DNA of 64,000 nucleotides from Mercurialis annua (GCF_937616625.2 NC_065570.1:8194001-8258000), one strand, 5' to 3'. Shown: positions 12,853 through 23,399, counted from the stretch's first letter. A program made the numbers and translations. Notes: generated by a model from the sequence alone, not told the origin.

Positions 12853-12864
12853 GATTATATATAT
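12853..12864 (+). promoter_or_regulatory. Putative LTR TATA box (U3/R boundary)
   Basis: ATTATATATATC follows an ACTTTAGCC block. The other LTR copies have the same ACTTTAGCC-to-TATATATA arrangement (minus strand, near 25445 and 32295). Transcription would start roughly 30 bp downstream, placing the palindrome array in the transcribed leader. Confidence 0.5.
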
Positions 12865-13247
12865 CTTCCAACTCCTTCTCTATGAAGGTATCAGATCACC
12901 ATTATCATTTCATTTCTTTCTCTCGCTCGCCGTTTCAATTACGTTCCGTCGTCCGATCGCCGTTTCTCGTCCGTTTCTGACGTTTCTTAACTCGAATTGA
13001 TCGTATTCCAGTGGCGTATCACGGTAAGCTTGACGTTTTATCGCTTGGACGGATATATTTTGAGTTATATCGATTCAAAGTTTTAGGCCACGAAACGATT
13101 TTATTGTTTTATCGATTATAGGATTGTTTTTTTGGATAGATCGATGTTAGATTAAGCGTTTTGGATGAGTTAGGATCGTTTTTATATAGAAAGCACGTCG
13201 GATATCGGAAAGCTCGTCGAAAGGTTGAGCCGGGGTGAAAACCCGCA

Positions 13248-13409
13248 ACTGTGCGCCGCACAGTCCAACTGTGCGAACGCACAGCATACTGTGCGATCGC
13301 ACAGTGCTGTGCGAACGCACAGTCTTGAAGGACTGTGCGAACGCACAGTCATGTGTGCGAACGCACAGTCCACTGTGCGAACGCACAGTAAGACGTGCGC
13401 TCGCACAGT
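13248..13409 (+). repeat. Array of eight CpG-rich palindromes, consensus ACTGTGCGAACGCACAGT
   Basis: Eight near-perfect dyads with core TGCG-NN-CGCA stand in line with spacers of 0-11 bp. Central dinucleotides are AA, AT, CC-like or CT; outer arms are mostly ACTG/CAGT. They start about 390 bp downstream of the LTR TATA box. The array is far richer in CpG than the surrounding AT-rich DNA. The LTRs at 24913-25062 and 31763-31912 carry the same type of array with different outer arm bases. Confidence 0.92.
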
Positions 13410-15009
13410 GTTTGGCCGATCGATATATTTTGGGTATTTGCTCGCCTACGCGTAGAATTACCGGAATTGATTAGTTTATCGGTTAACTATCGATTAGTAA
13501 ACGAGTTACGTGTGTGTTTATATCTCGAGTCTAGAATGTCTATCGGGTTAGAGTCTCACTCGAGTCATGATTGTCTGTTTCTTAGGTCCGACAAGGCAAC
13601 CGGCTACCGGACAAGGAGCTTGACGGAGGTCGTGTAATAAAGTTTTTGGGAAAAAAGACGAGCAGTGAGTTTATATGTGTTTACTTTTGATGTATTGAAA
13701 ATGCATTGCTTTTAAACGTAAAATGATTTATATGAATTGCATAACATGAATTGTTATCGAAAATGCTTTGTATGAAATACATGCATCATTATCTTGAAAC
13801 CAGTATAGATCCGATGAAACATGCTTTCCTATTGGGCGGCAATAGGAACTACGTGATCACTAGTTAAGTTCAAGTTGTATACTCCTTCGGTTGTATTTGA
13901 AAATGTTTTGTTTGTTTGAATACGAAATTCATATCGATCGATCGTTGGACTTTAAGATGGACAGTCACCTTGGTTGAACTATCCCGGGACTGTACCAAAT
14001 GGTATTGGTTGATCTGGTTGAACTATCCCGCAACCTACCAGCAAGATTAAGATATATCGTTTTGTTCGAAAGAAAGAATTCGGTTTTGATAATTCGATGA
14101 ATCAAGGATTAGGGTTTCAATCGGAAGTTATATTTGGATGCATATGAATGAATGATTTATTGCATTGTTTTGTTTTATAGAATACTCGATTGTAAACTTA
14201 TGAACTCACTCAGTTTCGACTGACCCCGTTGTTATAACCATTTTTCAGGTAAATAGTCTTTTGACGTGACAGGCTTCTATTCTTGCTTCAGAAGTCTGCT
14301 TAGAATTATGTATCAGTAGTGCTGCAGTAGACCAGTCCTAGATATGCATATAGTTTTGCCAAACAGTCTAATGTATCTTTATACTCTGATGTTTGTAAAC
14401 TTGAATGGTTTTACTGCGCTTTAAACCGTTTGTTTTTGATGTGCGAAACAGGGCAATGCTTGATGTGGCATCGCATTGTAAGACCCTAGTTTCTATTGAT
14501 GGTTTTCAGAAAATGTACATAGATGTTTAATATCTTATCGTTAAAAAGCTTTTCTGAAAACGCTTGCTTGTTTATATCGCAAAAAGTTTGTAGTGGTTTT
14601 AGGCTTGCTACGGGTTTCGGAGCTACCACTCCCATTCCCTAGCGCCGGTCGCGGCTCGAGTTTCGAGGATGGAAATTGGGTCGTGACAAGTGTGGTGGTT
14701 GAAAGTGATTCTTTGGCTGTGATACAGATGATTCAGAAGGGCAGAGCTGATCCGACCCACCAAGGGTTAGTTATTGAAGATATTCTTAGCTTTATTCCGA
14801 GATTTATCAGTATTATTTTTGTTTATACTCCTCGTGAGAATAACAAAGCGGCTCATTTTTTAGCTAAATGGGCTTTATTGCTGAGGATACAGTGATTATG
14901 GAGGATGTTCCTAATTCTGTCAGACAATGTATTATCGAAGATTTTGCTTCGATTCTTGAGATTTCAATATATTTTCTCTTTGACGATAAAAAAAAATACA
15001 AAATAACCA

Positions 15010-15115
15010 ATGAGCTATAGCTCAAATGGTATATGCGTTTGGCAGCAAACTGCTAGGTCGTAACCCTCCCACAAGAGCTCTCCCCTCCCCAATTATCAAA
15101 AAAAATATAAAATAA
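15010..15115 (+). mobile_element. tRNA-derived SINE-like element
   Basis: TAGCTCAAATGGTA at 15017-15030 matches an internal Pol III A box. About 30 bp further, GGTCGTAACCC (about 15056-15066) resembles a decayed B box. A C/T-rich tail and then an A-rich end follow (about 15098-15115). It starts directly behind the A-rich end of the LINE. The tRNA-like head does not fold as an intact tRNA, so a SINE is the better call. Confidence 0.55.
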
Positions 15116-16560
15116 AAATATCAATCAAATATTAAAAATATGTATTTATATCTTTTGTTCGCATTTACATAACTTTTTAATTATTTAACTTGGCTATTTG
15201 TCAGCTGCATTCAATGGTTATTTTAATTCGCAAATCAAATATTATCAAAAAATAAATAGAAGAACCGAAACTATATTGAATGAATCTTGAAGATTACAAA
15301 ATTAAAGCATTGAAACTAAACCTAACCTCTATTTATTTATAACAAGTAAATAACCGTTTCTGTACAGCTGTAAATGAGCTGGAGGATTGATGAGCTGTAA
15401 TTGGCTAACTTGGAGCGGAGAAGCAGAGTTGGAGCAAGGCATAGGCATGATGCAGTAGTGATTCACATACTCTGTTAAATATTGAATCTTGGAACGATTT
15501 CAATTGAAGAAAACATCTAAAACACAATTTTCAGCAAAAACGATTCAAATTCTAGCTCTACCATATTCATGAAAAAGACAATGATATCTATTAAGAAATA
15601 AAAAACATTTATGTAAAACAAATTCCAAAAGGGAAAACAAAACAGATTTGAAATATGTGTTTATCGAAAAAGAAAGCTAAATACTAGACTAATGAAACAA
15701 AATGGTTTATTGCTGATCAACAGATGAGAACGACAAGAAAAATGTCAATAAGTAATTAACCTTTTCTGTTTTCTTGCTTTGTCGTTTTCAAAAAATTTAC
15801 TGTATCTGATTGAAGGTCAAGTTCAGTTTAAAATTATCCTGTGTCGTTTTCAAAGTGATTAACCTTATTTAACTCTAACTTGGAGTAATTTTTACTGAGT
15901 CACTAAACCTAATTTTCAAAAATATATGTAAAAAGTTGTACATTTTTCTTCTCATGTCAAGTTCAGTTTATTAAAATCTGTATCTGATTGAAAGTCCAGT
16001 GGGAATATGATTTCAACATGTCAGATCTCACCAATTAATTAATTTCTTATATCATCACAAATATTGAACATGTTTTATAAATGCGGATCAAAATAGTTGA
16101 ACCGCCAATTATATAGATAAGTAAATAATACCCATATTTCTCTAAAAAGTAGAAATAATATCCTTATTTATAATATGTTCTGAAATTATTTTCAAATATT
16201 TTTTTTATTTTTTTATTATAGTTAATGATCACGCCATGGCCATATGTTCAAAAATTTCACCTATGTTAGCACCCACTTCAACAATAATAGATTAAAAAAA
16301 ATATGTATGGCAGGTTTTATATAAAAGAATCATAGATTCTGCAAATGTTTTCGGAAAATGAAATATTTTTAATTTAATTTTTTTCTTTTAATTTTAAAGA
16401 TATGTTATATAAATTCGCCTCATATCATAAATTTATAATTTTAAAAAAGAAAATTTATTTAAAGAAAATTACAAAATTTAGAGAGAAAAAATTATAAAAT
16501 TTTAAAGTAAATATATAAATTTTAAAAAGCAAGATTCAAACATAAAATTAACTGTGAGAA
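15116..16560. other. AT-rich intergenic DNA
   Basis: No gene found. A short direct repeat (CTGTATCTGATTGAA followed by a GTCAAGTTCAG-like stretch) occurs around 15800-15835 and, in rearranged form, at 15955-15995. Confidence 0.5.
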
Positions 16561-17370
16561 AAATATTAGACCAACTAAACCGATGACTTTCAGTTGATTA
16601 GGTGCTCAATTTGAATTCGATCAGGCCGATTTTGAAAAATTAAAAATTTGGCTTCTGGTTATTAGTTTTATTTCAAATTTGAATTATCTAAATGAGGGCT
16701 AATCAAAATTTAGAGCCGATTGACATAACTGACTAAATTGATAACTTTCGGCCAATCCAGTTAAAATAGTGATCAGTTTTTTTTTTACTTTTTTGATTCA
16801 TTTTTTATTTTGAATTTTAAAAACCGAAATAACTTGAACCACCTAAATAACTGAATACATGATTTTACTTGTTTTTTTAATTGAACCGACTGAAAATTCA
16901 AAAAATAGTTTCCGGTTCGGTTTTTTATTGAAGGTTTGGTTTTGGTTTTCGACCTTTTTTTTTTCAGTTTTTGAAAACCAAAATAAACCGAACCAACTTT
17001 TTTTTTTCTTTTTTTTCCTTTTTTACCGAATCGGCCGGAATTTCAAAAAAGTCAATTTTCAGTTTGGTTTTGAACTTTTTTATGATCATTATTCATTCGA
17101 TTTTGGCTTTCAATTTTTTTTGTATTTCCGGTTTTAAATTTTGAAAAACAAAATAAACTAAACTGGCTGATTTTGTTTTTTTTTATCGTTTTTAACCGAA
17201 TCGACCACAACTTCAAAAAAAAAATTCTTTGGATTGGTTAGATTTTGAATTTTTAACGATGGGTTTGATTTTGATTCTATTTTTATCTTTTATGATTGTT
17301 TCAATTTCTGTTAAGTTTGATTTTTCAATTTTAAACACCAAAATTAATCGAACCGGCCGATTGTTTTTTT
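16560..17370. repeat. Degenerate low-complexity repeat of CCGGTTCGGTTTT / AACCGAACC type
   Basis: Both strands of a short word (CGGTTCGGTTTT, AAAACCGAACC, ACCGACTGAAAAT) alternate irregularly for about 800 bp with long T and A runs. ORFs in it are compositional artefacts. Similar but weaker tracts occur at about 52790-53560 and 58980-59240. Confidence 0.55.
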
Positions 17371-17963
17371 AATTTTCAAATAATATTTTTGATAAAATAA
17401 AATTTCTGAATTTAAATATGAATATACACAAATATAAAATTCATTTTGTTTCATTTGAAATAATTCCATATTTAAAATTCGTAATACGAAATTCAAAATT
17501 TTATTTTTAAAATTTCAAGTAGAATTCATTTAGAAATAAAATAAATTTTATATTAGAATTGGACCGAACAGTAAATTATTAAAATATATAAATTTTAAAT
17601 ATATAATATTAAAGTAATAAAATAATTTTTTTTATAATTGTTAAACGATTATTTATAATCTGAAAATAATTAAATATACTCACACTGTTAAAATATCATT
17701 TTAATTTATCTCGTTAAATAACCGTTTGAACTGATTACTCAATTCATATCCCTATATATTAACAATTAATCAATATAGATAATTGGGTGGACTAAGCTAG
17801 AAAAGTTCAATATTTTTTTGAACACATATTTCTTATCAACATATATATCTGACATCATAACATTTTAAAATACAATTGAGGACTATTTGAGTGCTTTAAC
17901 ATATTTAATTATGATATAATTATTAAAGTGATTTACTAATTAAATTCAGACAGTTATATATGT
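17371..17963. other. AT-rich DNA, nothing recognisable
   Basis: Very A/T-rich sequence lacking ORFs, clear inverted repeats or RNA genes. Confidence 0.5.
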
Positions 17964-17964
17964 T

Positions 17965-18884
17965 ACTAGTAAAAAACTCTCGCTTCGCTTCAGAATTGAC
18001 TAAATTTTAATTTAAAATACTTTGAATAAATATATAATTTTAATAATAAAAAAATACCAAAAACAGACCAAAAGACTGTCGGAATTTTTAGGAGGTTGTG
18101 CTAGAAAAATATCGAGTCGTTTCTGAATAGATTTGGCGGGGGGAGAATATTTTAATTATTTTAGCTGATTTAATTAGATTTATATTAAATTTTGATTTAT
18201 TTAATCGAATTTCGAAGTGTTTAATTGAGTTTTCATTGTTTAATAAATATTTTAATTTTAAATATTATTTAATTATTTATATTTAAATAAAGAAGATGGT
18301 CAAATGGTCAAAGAAATTCATAATATAGAATTGATAAGTATTTTAAACATTAAGGATGTTTTTAAAATTTTTTTCCTATGTGCCACATCATCATTAGACG
18401 GAAAAAAACTAACGGGGGCAGTATTTGGTGCGATGTGAATCATTTTGGACAACTTCAGGATGATAATTGAGCCAACTTCAACCGTAAAGTCTTATTTATT
18501 CTTTTGATCTGATTTCAAGGGTCAAAGTGAGCTTTTTATCTAATTTTTATTATAAATTTGAATGCTTGTAAGACACAAAAGATGTATTACTTGAATAGCC
18601 TTAACGTAATGAGTATTTATGAAGGTTTTGCTTGAAAATATATAGGAAAAAGAGTCCTTTTTGTGATAGTAGTATTTTTAGCGTAAGCACACACCTCAAT
18701 TGAGTTGGTTTTTTCGAAATTAAATCAAAAACTAATGGCATTAGTAATGGATGGGAGAGTAGTTTACAAATATAGACATTTGGGACAACTATTCTAGGAC
18801 GGCAAACATGAAATAGTGTTATAACTATAAGGTTTTTAAGTCAAATGGACCCTTGGGTTCACTTTTATACTATAGATATAGATA
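17965..18884 (+). mobile_element. Unclassified interspersed repeat (first of two): CTCGCTTCGCTTC start, TATACTATA end
   Basis: The left boundary ACTAGTAAAAAACTCTCGCTTCGCTTC and the right boundary TTGGGTTCACTTTTATACTATA are shared with the copy beginning at 19077. Matching ends around different interiors suggest a non-autonomous transposon family. No long terminal inverted repeat is visible, which makes a Helitron-like origin possible, but I cannot find convincing TC and CTRR ends. No coding region. Confidence 0.4.
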
Positions 18885-19076
18885 ATTTACCAGAGTCGAT
18901 TTAAATACCATTGTATAGGGACATCAATGAACACCAACATATGGTGTAGTTTGAGTCTGAATTCATTTGTAAAATTTAGTAAATTTGAAGAGATTTAAAT
19001 TTAACATCACGTATTGTCAAATTGATGATATAAGAAGAATCTAATTAATTAATAATTTTTAAACTTTAATTATTAA
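18885..19076. other. AT-rich spacer between two repeats
   Basis: Short AT-rich stretch with no identifiable feature. Confidence 0.4.
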
Positions 19077-19811
19077 ACTAGTAAAAAAACCCTCGCTTCG
19101 CTTCGTGATAGATTAAGTTAAAACGAAAATATAAACTTAAATTTAATAATTATAATTATCTAAATATTAACAATCTAAAAAAATGTGGTTGTTTCAATTT
19201 TTAAAATTGGATATACATACAATTTATATTTTATTTTAATAAAAGTAATATGATGCTATCAAAACTAAAATATCTTCAAAATATATAAAGTGAAAAACAA
19301 TGTTATTTAGATACTCTAATCAAGTACTGATTTTAAAGTAAATAAACTAAATTATAGTTTTGTAATATATACTATTGAACGTGAAATGTATATGTATTAT
19401 AGAGTACTGCAATTGAATCAGCGATTGAAAAGGTTCAAAAGATGTCAACTTCTTTTAACTAATCTATTAATTTAATTTTAAATTTGTATAATTATTATAT
19501 CAAAATTTTATTTTATGTAATGTTTCTAGAGGATTATTTTATTTCATGTTTTGTTTATTGAAAGGGATTATTCTGTAAGCAATTTACAACAAATAAAGAA
19601 GTTGTTAATGGATTATTGAAAACCAGTTCATGTTGGAGACAAACAATGTACTTTGTAATTTGTTGTGCTGGTTATTTTGTAATAAAATAAGAAAAATTGT
19701 CCTTTTATATTCAGATGTTGGTATTCCTGTAATTAATTTAGAAGGCGGTGGTCATTTGTTAGAGGACTGATAGTAATTGACAATATTGGACACTCTTAGT
19801 TATTTTTCCTA

Positions 19812-20818
19812 GAACAAAGGATCACTTTACCCCCCGAACTTGGCACAAAGTATCAAAAACGTCCAAATTAGCAAAACGGGATCACTTTTACCCTGAACTT
19901 GTCAAATTTAGTACAAAAAACCCCCTCTCCACTCTCACCTTAGAGAGTGTACCTCACTCTCCGGTTTTAATAGTGGTTTTGGTTTTCTAAGGTGGTTTTT
20001 GATTGAAAAAAATTTAAAATGGTCCTAATTGTTTTTAAATATTTTATATTAATACCTAATAATTAAAAAAAAACATTTTCATCCTTTCAATTTCAAACTT
20101 AATATTACAAATTAATCCTTCAACATTTACTTATATACCAAATTAATCACTAAAAATTATATTAACTCCATACCTAAATTATATTAACTAAAAACATAAA
20201 GGACCTTTTTGTATATTTTGTAAAAAAAATTATTTTTTTTTAATTTTGATGACCAGCTGCCGGAAATTGTTTTCCGGCAGCTGCTCATCACGAACTGAGT
20301 TCGTCTCTGTGGTGGAGACGAACTCAGTTCGTCAGAGTTCGTCTCTCTGACGAACCCAGATCTGGGTTCCTCAGAGAGACGAACTGGGTTCGTCTCTCAG
20401 ATGAGAGACGAAGCAGATTCGTCTCTCAGATGAGAGACGAACGCTTCGTCTCTCAGATCTGAGAGACGAATCCGTTTCGTCCGGCCGCTGGTTTCCGATG
20501 GTGATAATGGGTTTGGGCGGTGGATTATAAATTTTGGGTGGTGGTCGGTGAAGATGGAGGTGGAGGAAGAGGGATGGTGGTGGTGGTGGTGGTGGAGGAA
20601 GAAGAAGAAGAAGGGTTTAAAATTAATTAGGGTTTAAACTTAATTAGAATTAATTATTTTTAGTTTGGAGTCTCACTCTCCAATTAAGGTGCCACATCAG
20701 CATAGGGGTGTTTTTGAACCGGTTTTGTCAAGTTCAGGGTAAAAGTTATCCGGTTTTGCTAATTTTGACGTTTTTGATACTTTGCGCCAAGTTCGGGGGG
20801 TAAAGTGATCCTTTGTTC
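19812..20818. mobile_element. Fold-back MULE-like element with 9-10-bp target duplication
   Basis: The ends GAACAAAGGATCAC and GTGATCCTTTGTTC are perfect inverted repeats, part of longer imperfect arms with CCGAACTTGGC-type and TATCAAAAACGTC-type blocks. ATTTTTCCTA flanks both sides (19802-19811 and 20819-20828). Long inverted arms with 9-10-bp duplications suggest a Mutator-like fold-back element. The middle (about 20250-20490) is a GC-rich set of nested palindromes built on GAGACGAA/TTCGTCTC. Beyond it lies a GGT/GAA-rich tract. No transposase. Confidence 0.88.
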
Positions 20819-20844
20819 ATTTTTCCTATAATGGTTATATTGAC

Positions 20845-21030
20845 ATTACTTTAAAAATATGAGTCCTTTTAGTAATTGAACCCAAAACACTGTTCAATGT
20901 ACAGTGTTTTGGGTTCAACTTTATACTATGTATATATATTACTTTAAAAATATGAGTCCTTTTAGTAATTGAACCCAAAACACTGTTCAATATACAGTGT
21001 TTTGGGTTCAACTTTATACTATGTATATAT
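20845..21030 (+). repeat. Tandem duplication (2 x 93 bp), each unit with a perfect 15-bp-stem hairpin
   Basis: Units at 20845-20937 and 20938-21030 are almost identical. Each contains GAACCCAAAACACTG, a 9-base loop, and the exact reverse complement (20878-20916 and 20971-21009). The only difference I see in the hairpins is in the loop. Each hairpin is followed by AACTTTATACTATG. Confidence 0.9.
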
Positions 21031-21177
21031 ATTGTATGAATTAATTTACTTTGGTTTTAGTCTAAAAACTTATATATTAAATCCAAGCTATTATAATAAC
21101 TCATTTTAAGATATATTTAATTTGAGAGGTTTAATAGCAGAATACATAGTAATTTAACTCGAAAGTTACTTTCATCC

Positions 21178-21357
21178 ATGCCAGCAGATCACACAAACAA
21201 GGTGTGTGCTTCATGTACATCAACAGAAGTGTGTAGCTCGTGTGTATTTCTAGCTAAGCACAACGCAAGGAAAGCATGTGGATTGTGTAACTTCTCTATG
21301 CCAGCTGTGCCAGCTAAGATTACTTCTGTGAGTAATGGTGTTCACAGTGTTAATTAG
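21178..21357 (+). other. Small cysteine-rich ORF (59 codons) with three CxxC pairs; possible gene fragment
   Basis: An ATG at 21178 opens a 59-residue frame ending at TAG 21355-21357. It holds three CxxC pairs (CASC, CSSC, CGLC) spaced as in a zinc-binding module, with a KHN-ARK stretch between the second and third. Composition is less AT-rich than the flanks. I do not recognise the family. It may be a real short gene, or the last exon of a gene displaced here. The final codons overlap the proposed start of the copia LTR at 21348, so the natural C-terminus may be lost. Six cysteines in such spacing is unlikely by chance but possible. Confidence 0.35.
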
Positions 21358-21609
21358 AGAGTGTCAATCATTTTAACATAATAGTATATCCTATTATAGT
21401 TAGTTAGTTAGTTAGTTTACTGTTAAATGTTTGTAGTATAACATCATTAACGGTTAGCTCTTGTAACACAATCTTTGAGATATTAATAAAGATCAATTTT
21501 TGTCTTTTTTATCATGATATCAGAGCATTGAAAAACTCTCTTCTTCGTCTTCTTCCACAATACTCTGATTTGCTTCTTCTTCATTCTTAAAAGCTTGGAA
21601 TAAGTAACA

Positions 21610-23399
21610 ATGGAGAACCACAACAATTATGATGTAAGACCAAAGAAAATGACTTCCTGTCCTTATTTTCTTCATCTAGGAGAAAATCCTTCATTAATGT
21701 TGGTAATTGTTCCATTAACTGAAGGTACTTTTCATTCATGGTTTAGATCAATGAAAATGACTTTATTATCAAAGAATAAGTTTAAATTTGTGGATTTGAT
21801 CGATTCAAGTTCCTCTGAGAATGGATCCAATGTATGGGGTATGGGAAAGATGTAATACAATGGTGGTTTTTTAGTTTAATAGATCAACGTCTCTTACCAT
21901 TGCCAAAAGGCTAATAATCACCCATGGCCCCTCAACTTTAGGGGTACGGGCGCTAAACCCCCTGATGTTTAAAAACGGGCGCTAAACCTCCTGATCTTTG
22001 TGTCGGCGCTCACCATGACCCTTTTGGACGAAAATACCCTTTGTGCCGTCTTTTATTTGGCGGCTGTCTTTAAAACAAAAAAAATAAAAATTGACTGGCA
22101 CCATGTGTCAGTTGACACGTCATCAAAAGATAAAAAAAAATAAAAATACCCCTAAATATAATATCTAATTAAAAAAAACTCAACTCAAAATCCAACCACC
22201 CGTTCTAACCCAAACCACCACAACCCAACCACCTCCGCCACATCACCGCCGGAAAATTTTCCGGTCATCTTCTCCAAGTGAAAGATGACCGGAAAAATTT
22301 TCCGGTCATCCGGGAACAGATCCTCGGCAAGGATCTGTTACTTAGGGATGACCGGAAAATTTTTCCGGTCATCTTCCGCTCGGAGAAGATGACCGGAAAA
22401 AAATTTCCGGCAGTGGTAGGGTGGCGGCGGTGGGAGTGCTGGTTGGGTTGGTTGTTGTGGTTAATCAAATGGTTAGATTAGATTGGGTTGGTTTGTTTTT
22501 GTTTTTTTTGTCTTTTTTCTAAATTAAAGTAAGGGTATTTTGGGTGTTTGAAATTTTTAAGGTATATTTCTGACGTATCAGATGATATGGCAGTGTCAGT
22601 TTTTTTTAAGACCGACAATTGACTGAAAAAACGGCGCCAGGGGTATTTTCGTCATATTTGGAGCTTAGGGGGTTTTGTGAGCGCCGACACAAAGATCAGG
22701 GGGTTTAGCGCCCGTTTTTAAACATCAGGGGGTTTAGCGCCCGTACCCCTAATGTTGAGGGGCCATGTGTGATTATTAGCCTTGCCAAAAGCATTTCATG
22801 TATTGATAATGGTCTTGATATATGGAATGATCTAAAGAAAAGATTTTCACAAGGTGATGCCACCAGAATTGGTGATTTGTAGGAATATATGCCCTAAAAC
22901 AGAATAACAATTCTATAACTGAATATTTTATAATTTTGAAGTCTATGTGTGATGAATTGGTCAATCTAAGGCATGTGCCTAACTGTACTTGCTTGAAACA
23001 ATGCTTGTGTGGAGTTTCAAGAACATTGAAGAAATATTATGGTGATGATCATGTGATTAAGTTCCTTAAAGGACTTAATGAGAATTTTTCTCAAGTCAAA
23101 TGACAGATAACTATGATGGAACCTCTACCTCCCATTAATAAAGTTTTTTCAAAGGCTCTGCAATTTGAAAGAAAACTAGGTCAACCAGGTATCACAGATT
23201 CTAATGTTTTTCTTGCAAAGGGAAATCATAATAGCTACTCTGTAGAAGGTGGTTATAAACTAAATGATACCCAGTCAATGATGAATGATTCAAATGACTT
23301 AATGGTAAGAGGCAGAGGAATTTTGGGCAATGCACCAAGTTTCAATAAGAAATTTGGTTATCCAGGACAAAAGAAACAACTTTGTTCCTACTGTGGTAT
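21610..23399 (+). pseudogene. copia gag, first part (interrupted)
   Basis: The ATG at 21610 is about 95 bp after the primer site. The first 81 codons include the TFHSWFRSMKMTLLSKNK segment typical of plant copia gag and stop at 21855. Matching sequence continues in other frames, with WERCN, then KKRFSQGD near 22835, then EYF and DEL segments near 22920-22960, and a third open stretch at 23113-23399. The fold-back element at 21909-22781 interrupts it. The end falls inside the first half of a CCHC knuckle (CSYCG), whose other half is at 32752. Several stops and frameshifts are present. Confidence 0.8.
21909..22781. mobile_element. Fold-back MULE-like element in copia gag, 9-bp TSD TTGCCAAAA
   Basis: The arms start GGCTAATAATCAC and end GTGATTATTAGCC and extend about 130 bp as imperfect inverted repeats with GGGTACGGGCGCTAAAC-type blocks. 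TTGCCAAAA lies at 21900-21908 and 22782-22790. The middle (22245-22415) consists of repeated palindromes of the form GATGACCGGAAAA/TTTTCCGGTCATC. The two opposed ORFs there are mirror images of this palindrome, not genes. No transposase. Confidence 0.92.

Larger units (their letters stand above)
12449..14688 (+). mobile_element. Solo LTR (2240 bp) of a Tekay/Del-like gypsy family
   Basis: Termini are TGTAATACCCC...GGGTCGTGACA, i.e. TG...CA. The flanks are identical AGTGT at 12444-12448 and 14689-14693, a 5-bp TSD typical of Ty3/gypsy integration. Only one LTR is present, with no primer site or internal region, so the element was reduced by LTR-LTR recombination. Inside are a CCACGTGTC box 37 bp from the start, a TATATATA box near 12857, a palindrome array at 13248-13409, two GTTGAACTATCCCG repeats (about 13973 and 14019), a CTGACCCCGTTGTT block near 14220, and an AGCGCCGGTCGCG block near the end. 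It interrupts LINE RNase H. Confidence 0.95.
9990..15000 (+). pseudogene. LINE (plant L1-type) ORF2 remnant: reverse transcriptase plus RNase H, split by a solo LTR
   Basis: The element is 5'-truncated: coding similarity starts at about 9990, inside ORF2 and after the endonuclease. RT motifs are clear: LDMSKAYDRVEW, then RGIRQGDP, then LLFADD at about 10671-10691. A TGA at 10749-10751 interrupts an otherwise same-frame ORF that resumes and runs to the solo-LTR junction at 12448. A zinc-binding-like C-x2-C...H...C segment lies near 11886-11940. RNase H sequence begins at about 12230 and resumes after the LTR at 14694 with an ESDS motif. A -1 frameshift occurs near 14880, and an A-rich 3' end is at about 14990-15000. 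The reading frame joins exactly across the LTR when one 5-bp duplicate is removed. Defects seen: truncation, one nonsense codon, one frameshift, one large insertion. Confidence 0.93.
19077..21030 (+). mobile_element. Unclassified interspersed repeat (second copy), carrying a fold-back insertion and a duplicated hairpin end
   Basis: Starts with ACTAGT, an A run and CCCTCGCTTCGCTTCG, as in the copy at 17965. It ends with TTTTGGGTTCAACTTTATACTATG, present twice in tandem. The 1007-bp fold-back element at 19812-20818 sits inside it. A hairpin before the end fits a Helitron-like 3' terminus, but terminal bases and a TSD could not be confirmed. Confidence 0.4.

Noticed and set aside
13248..13409. 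CRISPR-like array
   Set aside because: Regular dyads with 0-11-bp spacers in a plant LTR; no unique spacers of constant length and no cas genes.
16859..17137. 92-codon ORF rich in F
   Set aside because: Product of a T-rich low-complexity repeat.
22265..22481. Two opposed 67-codon ORFs
   Set aside because: Mirror images of the palindromic core of a fold-back element.
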